The translations under genes were made by a program, and so were the position numbers. Source: Thermodesulfovibrionia bacterium (GTDB taxonomy: Bacteria > Nitrospirota > Thermodesulfovibrionia > UBA6902). Taken from it: a stretch of DNA of 17,207 nucleotides. Position 1 is the stretch's first letter. Every line of letters starts with the position of its first letter. Shown here piece by piece: positions 5,008 through 12,778 of this stretch. The DNA lies in NCBI GenBank assembly GCA_947258735.1, contig CAMYJJ010000032.1, positions 1 to 17,207 of the forward strand, in the 5' to 3' direction. The notes beneath the pieces were generated by a model that worked only from the letters and a program-made list of their open reading frames with translations, had not been told where the DNA came from and did not search any database.

Positions 5008-7698
5008 TTACTTATCAATCCTTACCGCACATGATTTATACTCAGGCGTACCGGTAATCGGGTCCTTATGCTCTGACGTAAGTATATTTGTCAATGCATC
5101 TTCATGATGAAAAGTCATGAACACATTCCCCTTCTGGGAACGGTTGGTCACCTTCACCTTCACTTGAACCTTTCCTCTTCTTGAAGAAACCTTCACATAA
5201 TCACCGTCATCTATTTTCAACTGCTTTGCATCAGCAGGACTGAGCTCTACAAGTTCTTCTGAAACGAGTTTTTTGATGCCTATTGCCCTTCTGGTCATGG
5301 ATCCGTTGTTATAATGCTCCCTGATCCTTCCGGTAATAAGAGTTAAAGGATACTCTTTGTCAGCAACTTCACCTGATCCCTTATGATCAAGGGCCATGAA
5401 CTTGGCAAGTCCGCCCGGTCTTGAGAAGAGGTCGGTGTACATCGTCTTTGTTCCGGGATGGTCCTTAGTCGGACAGGGCCACTGCAGGCTCTCTGTCTCC
5501 AGACGTTCATAGCTGATACCGCCATATTGAGGGGTCAGGCTTGCGATCTCATCCATGATCTCAGAAGGATGATTGTATGTCATGGGATATCCCATCTTGT
5601 TTGCCAGTTTGCAGATAACTTCCCACTCTGCCATACCGGCGATCGGTTCAATAGCTTTTCTGACCCTCTGCACCCTTCTTTCGCCATTGGTGAATGTCCC
5701 GTCCTTTTCAGCAAAGCTTGCGCCCGGGAGTATGACATCAGCATATTTTGAGGTCTCTGTATGAAAAATGTCCTGCACTACAAGAAAATCAAGTGATCTG
5801 AGAGCTTTTCTTACCTCATGGACGTTCGGGTCTGTATGTGCCGGGTCTTCTCCAAGGATAAATATGCCCCTGAACTTACCCTGACATGCCATGTCCAGCA
5901 TTTCTACTGACTTGAATCCGGGCGTGGCACTAATAGGCACCTTCCATGCCTTTTCAAACTTTGCCCTCACTGCCGGATCAGCGACCGCCTGGTATCCGGG
6001 CAGGGTTGCCGGAAGCGGTCCTAAATCTGAAGCGCCCTGAACATTGTTCTGTCCTCTCAGCGCCATGATGCCTGTTGAAGGACGGCCGATATGTCCGCAG
6101 AGAAGGGCCAGGTTTGCAATGGCCATTGAGTTCTCAGTACCTGTCTGGTGCTCGGTAACACCAAGACCATAGACTATCATTGCCTTGTCAGCGTGCGAAT
6201 AGAGACGGGCGGCCTCTACGATATCATCTGCTTTCACTCCGGTGAGCTTTTCAACCTTTTTCAGGTCATACTTCTCCACCTGCTCTATAAATTCATCAAA
6301 ACTCTCTGTTCTTGTTTTTATAAACTCCTTGTTCTCCCAGCCGTTTTTCAGGATCACATGGGCCAGTCCGTTCATCATGGCGATATTGCTGCCCGGCTTA
6401 AGGTTAAGCCACACATCGGCACGCTTGGCCATCCAGGTCTTTCTCGGGTCACCAACGATCAGCTTTGCGCCCTTGCGCAGTGCTTTCTTCAGATATAAGG
6501 AGACAATGGGATGTGCTTCTGTCGGGTTTGAACCAAAGAGAAATATCGTGTCTATATCAGGCATCTGTTCCAGAGAATTGGTAGCAGCTCCTGCTCCCAG
6601 GCTGGTGGCCAGACCGGCCACAGTTGGAGCGTGTCAGACACGCGCACAGTTATCAACATTGTTGCTCTTGAAAACCGTGCGTACAAATTTCGCAAGTAAA
6701 AAGTTCTCTTCATTGGTACAGCGTGATGATGAAAATCCGCCTACTGAGTTATTACCATGCTTTTTAATAATCTTCTTGAAATTTTCAGCTGTATATTCCA
6801 GTGCCTCGTCCCAGGACACTTCATGCATCCTGTCGCCCTTTCTGATAAGAGGCCGCTTAATTCTCTCAAAGCTGTGTATAAAATCATATCCGTATCGGCC
6901 CTTTATGCACAGGTTTCCGTGGTTAACAGGTGCATCATATGCAGAGGTGACCTTGACTACTTTTCCGTCTTTGACATTAAGGTCAAAGTTGCAGCCTGTA
7001 CCGCAGTAGCTGCAGGTTGTTCTGACTTTCTTAAATTCAAAGGAGCGGCCCTTGCCCCTTCCCTTTTTATTTGTCAGCGCTCCCGTGGGACAGGTTGAAA
7101 CGCACTGGCCGCAGAACTCGCAGTTTTTTAATGTACGGGGTTTCCCGAATGAGGTATCCGGAAGCGCCTTGAAACCTCTTCCGGTAAGCTCGATCGTTCC
7201 TGCCATTACCACTTCATTGCATATTCTTGTGCACCTGCCGCAAAGAATGCACTTGTTCGGTTCAAAGGTGATAAACGGGTTGTCCTCTCTTATCGGCAGG
7301 TTCCATTTCTCACCGTAAAATCGTGCTCCCTTTACATTATATTCATAAGACAGGTCCTGAAGCGTGCAATTACCTGTTGCCTCACAGCGCATGCAGTCGT
7401 TCGGATGATTGGAGAGCAGGAGATCAATAATATTGGCCCTGATCTTTCTGATTTCATCTGTCTCAGTCTGGATCTCCATATTGTCTGCAACCGGTGTTGT
7501 ACATGCCGTGACTGGCCTGGGAACACGGTCAATCTTAACAAGACAGAGCCGGCATCCGCCGTATGGCTCAAGCCGGTCGTCATCACAGAGGGTCGGAATA
7601 TATACATTTGCCCTCTTTGCAACCTGTAGTATTGTTTCATGATGGCTGCATGCGATCTCTTTGCCGTTTATTTTTATGTTTAATATTTTTTCTGCCAC
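5008..7698 (-). CDS. fdhA: Formate dehydrogenase catalytic subunit, selenocysteine type (NuoG-like N-terminus)
   Basis: Read through the UGA at 6634-6636, this is an 896-residue Mo/W-bis-MGD enzyme oxidising formate or reducing CO2. Domains run as follows. A [2Fe-2S] ferredoxin domain has C38, C49, C52, C66. A NuoG-type His-Cys3 cluster has H98, C102, C105, C111. Two [4Fe-4S] clusters follow (C150/153/156/160 and C193/196/199/203), then the catalytic-domain [4Fe-4S] (C229, C232, C236, C264). Sec355 lies in NCARV-U-HAPTVAGLATSLG with H356 behind it, as in known formate dehydrogenases. The C-terminal dinucleotide-binding domain starts near LTLITGRIREHYN. The start is GTG at 7698 with AGGAGG 8 bases upstream. 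It is the last gene of the operon, 18 bases after the cNMP-binding gene. The NuoE/NuoF partners make an NAD(P)-linked soluble complex likely. The frame beyond the UGA is intact and conserved, so this is not a pseudogene. Confidence 0.95.
6602..6636 (-). promoter_or_regulatory. UGA (Sec) codon and SECIS hairpin of fdhA
   Basis: Eighteen bases after the UGA (6636-6634), GTGGCC (6621-6616) pairs perfectly with GGCCAC (6610-6605) around the loop GGTCT. Two further pairs are possible if one C is bulged. The GGUCU loop and the spacing are those of the well-studied E. coli fdhF SECIS, which SelB binds. Confidence 0.9.
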
Positions 7699-7716
7699 TG
7701 TATTCCTCCTGAAAAG

Positions 7717-8178
7717 TTAATCCCAGAGAAAATCTACCATATTGATAAATTTGTCATTCATATTGCGTAAGATGTGACTGATCTCTATTGCCATGTCACG
7801 GACTATCTTATATGCAATCTTCGGGTTCTTGTTGAGAAGCGTGTCCATGTCTGCCTTGCGGATAATAAAGAGGTTCGTCTTCATCAGTGCCTCGGCTGAA
7901 GCTGAATGCGAGCGGCCGTCAAGCAATGAGAGCTCTCCAAGGAAATTGTCTTTCTTAAGTACCGCAAGAACCTGCTTGTTGCCGTCCCTGGTCTTCCGGC
8001 TGATGCCGACCTTTCCTTTATCAATAATATGGAGCCCCTGTTCCGCGCTGCCCTCTTCCCATATGAGCGCTCCCTTTTTGAGAGATTTCTCCTTTACCAG
8101 TTTGGAGACCTTTTTCAGTTCATCATTTGTGAGGTCCTTGAATAATGAAATCTTTTTTAATCGGGCTAACGTCGGCAT
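7717..8178 (-). CDS. Stand-alone cyclic-nucleotide-binding-domain protein
   Basis: The 153-residue protein is a single Crp-type beta-barrel. LFKDLTNDELKKVSKLV is the entry helix, then WEEGSAEQGLHIIDKGKVGI. The phosphate-binding cassette reads FLGELSLLDGRSHSASAEA, with E82 in place, but the usual arginine before SA is H91. It ends in a long helix (about 113-145) and has no DNA-binding helix-turn-helix. It therefore cannot act like CRP or FNR on DNA by itself; a role as a regulatory or docking subunit is possible. The His for Arg change makes classical cAMP binding uncertain. ATG 8178 follows GAGGAGGAACT. It sits between the NuoF-like and catalytic subunit genes, 18 bases before fdhA, so it should be made together with the enzyme. 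Confidence 0.85.
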   Translation of the reverse strand: MPTLARLKKISLFKDLTNDELKKVSKLVKEKSLKKGALIWEEGSAEQGLHIIDKGKVGISRKTRDGNKQVLAVLKKDNFLGELSLLDGRSHSASAEALMKTNLFIIRKADMDTLLNKNPKIAYKIVRDMAIEISHILRNMNDKFINMVDFLWD

Positions 8179-8196
8179 AGTTCCTCCTCAAAAACC

Positions 8197-8274
8197 GTGA
8201 CGCGTAACGCGTGATGAGTGACGGGTAAAAGATTAGGTGTTGTTACCTGTCACGCGTCACCAGTAACGCGTTAC
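8197..8274. repeat. Imperfect 32-base inverted repeat made of GTGACGCGT-like words
   Basis: The arms 8197-8228 and 8243-8274 are complementary at roughly three quarters of positions and enclose a 14-base loop. Each arm is itself a chain of degenerate words of the GTGACGCGT/GTAACGCGT type. The hairpin starts five bases after the NuoF-like stop and ends just before the ribosome-binding site of the cNMP-binding gene, so it would be transcribed in the middle of the operon. Confidence 0.7.
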
Positions 8275-8278
8275 TGTT

Positions 8279-10075
8279 TTATAATATTGCATTAAACGGA
8301 CATGTTTCATAGCATGCCCCGCATTTTATACATTTTGCTTTTTCTATTTTTGCAAACTGCTTTTTCTCCCACAGAATGGCATCAGACGGACATACCCTGA
8401 AACACTTGCCACACTTCTTACAGGTCTCTTCACTGACCAGATACTGGCGAAGTGCCTTGCATGCACCTGCAGGACAGATGCCGTCATTTATGTGGGATTC
8501 GTACTCATGTCTGAAAAAATTAATAGTTGACATGACCGGATACGGCGCTGAACGGCCCAAACCGCACAGAGACCCGAGCCTGATCGTATCAGACAGTTCA
8601 AGCAAAAGATCTATGTCTCCTTTTTTCCCTTTGCCTTCTGTTATCCTGGTCAGCATCTCAAGCATCCGCTTTGTACCAATCCTGCAGGGAACACATTTGC
8701 CGCATGATTCGTCTTCTGTAAAAGACAGAAAGAACTTGGCCATATCGACCATGCAGGTGGTATCATCCATGACCACCATACCGCCCGAACCCATCATTGA
8801 ACCGATTTGCGTAAGGGAGTCAAAGTCAACCGGCATATCTATATGTTTGGCAGGGATACAGCCCCCTGAAGGTCCGCCGGTCTGCACGGCCTTTAATTCA
8901 CGGTTCTTTTCAACACCACCGCCGATATCATAGATAATCTCTTTCAGGGACATGCCGAGCGGCACTTCAATCAAACCGGTATTTTTGCATTTGCCCGTAA
9001 GGGCAAACACCTTGGTCCCTGTGTTGTTCTTTGTACCGAATGAGGTAAACCAGTCAGCGCCCTTCAGCATGATCAATGGAACATTTGCAAGGGTCTCTAC
9101 ATTATTAAGAGCGGTCGGCTTGTCATACAGCCCTTTTGTTACTGACCTCGGCGGGGTAGGTCTCGGCATACCTCGCTTGCCCTCAATGGAACGCATCAGC
9201 GCAGTACTCTCACCGCAGACAAATGCTCCGGCGCCGAGTTTTATTTTTATATCAAAATCATACTTTGATTTAAAGATATTTTTTCCAAGAAAATTCTTCT
9301 TCCGTGCCTGATCAAGGGCTGTTTCAAGCCGTTCTACGGCAAGGGGATATTCAGCACGGATATACACATACCCCAGCTCTGCACCTATCGCATATCCGCC
9401 AATAATCATGCCCTCAATAACAGAATGAGGGTTGCCCTCGATGATAGAGCGGTCCATAAATGCCCCGGGGTCTCCCTCGTCAGCATTACAAATAATATAC
9501 CGTGGAGTGGCCGGGGTCCTTCTGCAGAAATCCCATTTCATGCCGCAGGAAAAACCTGCGCCACCCCTGCCCCGCAGTCCTGAATTGCGGACCTCCTCTA
9601 TGACCTCAAGGGGATCCAGGGAGAGTGATTTTTTTGCGCCCTTGTATCCGTCAATGGCAATATAGGCCTCGATGTCTTCAGGGTCAATCTGTCCGCACTG
9701 GTGAAGGAGTATCTTTGTCTGTCTGTTATGAAACTCATGATAATCTGGCCCTACCAGCCATTTCCCAACAGGCTCACCATGTATAATATGCTCCTCTACA
9801 ATGGTACTCACCATATCAGGAGTAATCAGCTGGTACGTCTCGGTCTTTTTGTTGCGTATCACATCAACAAGAACGTCCTTTGCGCAGAACCCTCTGCAGC
9901 CTGTCTTGTTAACGCATTTTTTTGTGATCGTTGCCTTGATCCTTTTGGACTTGAGCTGCTTTGTAAATTCGTCAATCACGTCCTGACTTCCTGCAGCGAG
10001 ACCGCCTGTTCCAACGCATACTCGTATGGTTAAGCTTTTCAGATCAGTTTTTTTTGTTTTTGTCTTTGCTGGCAT
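8279..10075 (-). CDS. fdhB: NuoF-like NAD(P)H-binding flavoprotein subunit of formate dehydrogenase
   Basis: This 598-residue subunit should pass electrons between NAD(P)H and the iron-sulfur chain through FMN. It has an N-terminal thioredoxin-like [2Fe-2S] domain (about 13-85; C20, C54, C60, C64). The complex I 51-kDa core follows, with GLRGRGGAGFSCGMKW (about 167-181) for FMN/NADH and CNADEGDPGAFMDR. An SLBB segment comes next, then the N3-type [4Fe-4S] (C458, C461, C464, C504). Two ferredoxin clusters close the chain (C552/555/558/562 and C582/585/588/592). This matches HydB/HndC and formate dehydrogenase beta proteins. The usual second cysteine of the N-terminal cluster (GTGC) is a glycine here (GTGG, G25), with C54 an extra candidate ligand. 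ATG 10075 follows CAGGAGC and lies 11 bases after the NuoE-like gene. The symbol is by role; naming varies. Confidence 0.9.
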   Translation of the reverse strand: MPAKTKTKKTDLKSLTIRVCVGTGGLAAGSQDVIDEFTKQLKSKRIKATITKKCVNKTGCRGFCAKDVLVDVIRNKKTETYQLITPDMVSTIVEEHIIHGEPVGKWLVGPDYHEFHNRQTKILLHQCGQIDPEDIEAYIAIDGYKGAKKSLSLDPLEVIEEVRNSGLRGRGGAGFSCGMKWDFCRRTPATPRYIICNADEGDPGAFMDRSIIEGNPHSVIEGMIIGGYAIGAELGYVYIRAEYPLAVERLETALDQARKKNFLGKNIFKSKYDFDIKIKLGAGAFVCGESTALMRSIEGKRGMPRPTPPRSVTKGLYDKPTALNNVETLANVPLIMLKGADWFTSFGTKNNTGTKVFALTGKCKNTGLIEVPLGMSLKEIIYDIGGGVEKNRELKAVQTGGPSGGCIPAKHIDMPVDFDSLTQIGSMMGSGGMVVMDDTTCMVDMAKFFLSFTEDESCGKCVPCRIGTKRMLEMLTRITEGKGKKGDIDLLLELSDTIRLGSLCGLGRSAPYPVMSTINFFRHEYESHINDGICPAGACKALRQYLVSEETCKKCGKCFRVCPSDAILWEKKQFAKIEKAKCIKCGACYETCPFNAIL

Positions 10076-10086
10076 AAATGCTCCTG

Positions 10087-10545
10087 TTATTTATTGTCCA
10101 GACCCTTGATCATATCGTCTGCCATCTCGGACGTCAGTTTGCCGAACACCTTTTTATTGGCAATAAAGACCGGTGCAATACTGCATGCGCCTACGCATGC
10201 TACGCTCTCAAGGGTATATTTTCCATTCCTGCTTGTATCCTCGCCTTCAGGAATTTTCAGATCATTCCTCAGCTTTTCTATAATAGGAGCAGAGCCTTTC
10301 ACATGACAGGCTGTACCGCAGCAGGCAGTAATAATGTTTTCCCCGCGGGGCTTGAGGTAAAACTGGGCATAAAATGTTGCCACACCAAAGAAACTGCTTG
10401 CAGGCAGATTAAGCTCGTCAGAAAACCAATCAACCACATCTTCCCGTATATATCCAAAAATTCCCTGTATGTCCTGGAGAAGTGACACGACACTGCCGCC
10501 TTCCATGTTATATCTGTCGAGAATCCGTTGACACTTTTTTTCCAT
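10087..10545 (-). CDS. NuoE-like [2Fe-2S] subunit of formate dehydrogenase
   Basis: The 152-residue protein is a complete 24-kDa/NuoE thioredoxin-fold ferredoxin. A helical N-terminus (about 1-50, with LLQDIQGIFGYI) is followed by FFGVATFYAQF and the cluster ligands C75-x4-C80 (ACCGTAC) and C117-x3-C121 (ACVGAC). In NuoE/HndA-type subunits this cluster sits next to the NuoF FMN site. It is the first gene of the operon, with ATG 10545 preceded by AAAGGTGG at a spacing of about 8 bases, and the NuoF-like gene follows after 11 bases. Together with the NuoF-like and catalytic subunits it forms the diaphorase end of the enzyme. No anomalies are seen. Confidence 0.92.
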   Translation of the reverse strand: MEKKCQRILDRYNMEGGSVVSLLQDIQGIFGYIREDVVDWFSDELNLPASSFFGVATFYAQFYLKPRGENIITACCGTACHVKGSAPIIEKLRNDLKIPEGEDTSRNGKYTLESVACVGACSIAPVFIANKKVFGKLTSEMADDMIKGLDNK

Positions 10546-10599
10546 TTGTAACTACCACCTTTTAATGAATTTCATACGATACAGCTTACATCCAGATGC

Positions 10600-10664
10600 T
10601 TCATTCAACTTAATGAATAATAAAGTGGATGGATATTTTAAATAAACAGCCCTTTGAAAATCAA
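10600..10664 (-). promoter_or_regulatory. Candidate promoter and downstream dyad of the formate dehydrogenase operon
   Basis: On the minus strand TTGATT (10664-10659) and TAAAAT (10640-10635) are 18 bases apart, about 90 bases before the NuoE-like ATG. A dyad of TTCATT (10600-10605) and AATGAA (10612-10617) with a six-base spacer would lie about 10-30 bases into the transcript region. The word ATTCATTAA occurs again close to the ribosome-binding site. The gap 10546-10924 contains only this, the repeat at 10713-10792 and the promoter of the next gene. Confidence 0.35.
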
Positions 10665-10712
10665 TAACAATAGAAAAATAAGTTAAATTAATGGACACAT
10701 AGTCTATTTTTG

Positions 10713-10792
10713 TCTGTCATTCCGGTAGTCATTAAGCCGGCATCCATTTTTTTACCAGCACCTGGATGCCGGATCACGTCCGGCATGACAGA
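10713..10792. repeat. Nested inverted-repeat element (MITE-like)
   Basis: Outer arms TCTGTCATTCCGG (10713-10725) and CCGGCATGACAGA (10780-10792) match at 12 of 13 positions. Inner arms CCGGCATCCA (10737-10746) and TGGATGCCGG (10763-10772) are exact complements. The 80-base element lies between the divergent formate dehydrogenase operon and the PPC gene. It shares the word TGTCATTCCGG, inverted, with the cluster at 4964-4974. Confidence 0.65.
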
Positions 10793-10825
10793 AAAGAGAT
10801 GTATATAGTAACAGGCATTTGGGTT

Positions 10826-10856
10826 TTGACTTCCTGCTCCGGTTATTGGCTAAAAT
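10826..10856 (+). promoter_or_regulatory. Candidate promoter of the PPC-domain gene
   Basis: TTGACT (10826-10831) and TAAAAT (10851-10856) are separated by 19 bases, slightly long. They lie 69 bases before the ATG at 10925. Confidence 0.35.
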
Positions 10857-10924
10857 TGAGACTTGTATCAGGCATGCATATTGGATTAAAGTTAAAGCTA
10901 TTCGAAAACCGAGGAGGAGGCACC

Positions 10925-11359
10925 ATGAAATATCAGGTAGGAAAACCAGGAAGGATGATCGTTGCTAAGTTCGACGACCATGACGATGTTCTGGGCAATC
11001 TATCAGACATAGCCAAAAAGGAAGATATCACGGCCGGTGTATTTTATCTGGTTGGCGGTATGCGTGAAGGAAAGATGGTGGTTGGACCTGAAACCGATGA
11101 ACTTCCGCCAAGACCGGTCTGGAAGGAACTTGGTGAAAGTCACGAAATCCTGGGCATAGGGACGATCTTCTGGCTTGCAGATGAACCAAAGATACACTTT
11201 CACGGAGCATTCGGGAAAAAGGACATGGTAAAGGTCGGTTGCCTGCGTGAAAAGGCTGAGACCTTTCTGGTCCTCGAAGCAATTATCATAGAAATGGAAG
11301 GCATTAATGCTGTGCGGGAAATAGATCCGGCAATCGGGATGCCGCTTTTGAAAATGTAA
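10925..11359 (+). CDS. PPC (DUF296) domain protein
   Basis: The 144-residue protein is a single PPC/PCC domain of the type seen in plant AT-hook proteins and in stand-alone prokaryotic trimers. It shows the start GRMIVAKFDDHDDVLGNL, the ITAGVFYLVGGMREGKMVV strand-helix unit, the middle ESHEILGIGTIF and the conserved histidine pair HFHGAFG (H91, H93) near the proposed metal or ligand site. It has no AT-hook. The prokaryotic members have no settled function. ATG 10925 has GAGGAGG at 10911-10917 at good spacing; an upstream in-frame ATG at 10766 would start inside the repeat element and is rejected. It is divergent from the formate dehydrogenase operon and convergent with the lipoprotein gene. 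Confidence 0.85.
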   Translation: MKYQVGKPGRMIVAKFDDHDDVLGNLSDIAKKEDITAGVFYLVGGMREGKMVVGPETDELPPRPVWKELGESHEILGIGTIFWLADEPKIHFHGAFGKKDMVKVGCLREKAETFLVLEAIIIEMEGINAVREIDPAIGMPLLKM

Positions 11360-11435
11360 ATAGTCGTTGATCGGCATGCAGCGTGGTGTCTCGAGTGGTG
11401 TAAGACTATATTATCTCTTTGAGACTTTTTCTCTG

Positions 11436-12074
11436 TTACCGGCCGGTTTCATACCTTTTTTTAATTATGTTCTTTCCGGCAGCATCAACAAGGAATTCAT
11501 TAATATCAATAGAGGCATTTCCCACAGATATTATCACACATTGCTCTTCGCTGTTTTTTATTTTAAGGTTGCTTGGCCGGTGACTCTCAGCAACTGTTCT
11601 TCCTGATTTCACGTCTATGAGCTTTACCGTTGCAATTGCATCAAAGGACGTAGCTTTCTGTATGGTTTCGATATTCCCCATTATCAGGACCTGGGCATCC
11701 AGTTGTTCTGCAATTTTTTTTGCATGTTCAAATGATATGACATTGTCCTGGCTCTGAATGCCTAGCCTGTTTATCGAAGCATAGGCTATCACGGGAGGGA
11801 TAATTTCAAAGTGTTCTTTGGCCTTAATATGAAAGGTAAACGCCTCTGCCGCCAGATAGGTAAATCCCCGGCTTCCGGTAAAGGGTAAGACAACAATGCT
11901 TTTCCATCCTTCCGGAGTAAAAGAGGAGTCTTTTTTTACATAGCTGTTGTGTGTACAGCTGACTACAAGGAGTAAGAAGAGAGGAATTGTTACGAGAAAA
12001 GAAAATTTCTTGATTTTCTTGAGTATCAAATTATAACGACCTGATTTACTATTGATCTTGCCCTGCAGGATCAA
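11436..12074 (-). CDS. Lipoprotein of unknown function
   Basis: The product has a lysine-rich N-terminus, a hydrophobic stretch (FSFLVTIPLFLLLVVS) and a lipobox ending LVVSC, with lipid-anchored C40, so export and lipidation are expected. The mature part reads WKSIVVLPFTG, then EAFTFHIKAKEHFEIIPP, and later AEQLDAQVLIMGNIE and VKLIDVKSGRTVAES. This resembles the alpha/beta pattern of CsgG-like or GNA1162-like outer-membrane assembly lipoproteins; that is a fold-level impression only. No ATG start exists: the frame begins with TTG at 12074 after in-frame stops, or with a second TTG at 12029 behind AGGTCG, which would give a more usual signal peptide of about 24 residues. It stands alone. Confidence 0.7.
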   Translation of the reverse strand: MILQGKINSKSGRYNLILKKIKKFSFLVTIPLFLLLVVSCTHNSYVKKDSSFTPEGWKSIVVLPFTGSRGFTYLAAEAFTFHIKAKEHFEIIPPVIAYASINRLGIQSQDNVISFEHAKKIAEQLDAQVLIMGNIETIQKATSFDAIATVKLIDVKSGRTVAESHRPSNLKIKNSEEQCVIISVGNASIDINEFLVDAAGKNIIKKRYETGR

Positions 12075-12182
12075 TTTATTTCATCAGCTATGTCTTACAA
12101 TGTAGAATGATTATATATAATGCGTTCATTATTATCCAGACAGAATGATTTATGTCGATTCACATAAAATCCAGGAATACGT

Positions 12183-12695
12183 CTATTTCAAAGTGATCCC
12201 CAGTTTTTTTATTTTACTGCGGAGAGTATTCCGGTTAATGCCAAGAATTTTTGATGCCTTTATCTGGTTGCCCTTTGTCTCTCTCAGGACCATTTCAATA
12301 AGAGATTTTTCCACCTCCGGAATGACCATGCTGTACAGGTTAAAACTTTCAAACTGCTTGATGTTGCGCATAAAACCTTTTAACCGGGCTTCCACGAATT
12401 TTCCTACAGATTTTGACTGTCTCCGCTTCAAATCAAAATCCTCGGTCTGAAGAAACGGACCGTCTGATAAAATACATGCCCGTTTTACTGCTGTCTCCAG
12501 CTCTTTCTCATTGCCGGGCCACTCATAAGACAGGAGGTAGTCCTCTGCTTCCCGGGACAGTTTCCGTGGACCTGTACCGACCTGATCTTCAGCCAGTTTG
12601 ATATATTCCCTTGCAAGAGGGATGATCTCCTCTCTGCGCTCTTTAAGACCGGTTCCCTTTGAATTGTCCATAAACATGTTTCCAGTGTTCTTCAT
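12183..12695 (-). CDS. Truncated NtrC-type regulator: AAA+ lid plus Fis-type DNA-binding domain
   Basis: The 170-residue product starts where the AAA+ domain of sigma-54 activators ends. GLKERREEIIPLAREYI corresponds to the LRERxEDI motif, and LSYEWPGNEKELETAVKRACILSDG to the YxWPGNVRELxN lid. It ends with a Fis-type helix-turn-helix: EVEKSLIEMVLRETKGNQIKASKILGINRNTLRSKIKKLGI. Walker A, Walker B and the GAFTGA loop are absent, so it cannot activate sigma-54 itself. The upstream 83 bases in no frame supply the missing part. It may be a relic of a full activator or a working DNA-binding protein; the intact frame and conserved C-terminus favour recent or continuing use. It follows panC on the same strand. 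The ATG at 12695 has only a poor ribosome-binding site. Confidence 0.72.
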   Translation of the reverse strand: MKNTGNMFMDNSKGTGLKERREEIIPLAREYIKLAEDQVGTGPRKLSREAEDYLLSYEWPGNEKELETAVKRACILSDGPFLQTEDFDLKRRQSKSVGKFVEARLKGFMRNIKQFESFNLYSMVIPEVEKSLIEMVLRETKGNQIKASKILGINRNTLRSKIKKLGITLK

Positions 12696-12778
12696 TCATC
12701 TGTTGTGATAAAAACCAGAAAGCCCTCAGTTGAGTACGGTCTTTCAAAAGATGGAAGATGAACACCCCGTGATAAAAT

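Noticed and set aside
6242..7009. Long 255-codon plus-strand frame opposite fdhA
   Set aside because: It is antisense to a certain gene and reads as a codon-bias shadow without family features.
8197..8274. CRISPR array
   Set aside because: Words are degenerate, adjacent and form one inverted repeat; there are no regular repeat-spacer units and no cas genes.
11388..11435. Terminator between the convergent PPC and lipoprotein genes (GTCTC...GAGAC followed by TTTTT)
   Set aside because: Only a five-base stem with a loop of about 30 bases; not stable enough to claim.
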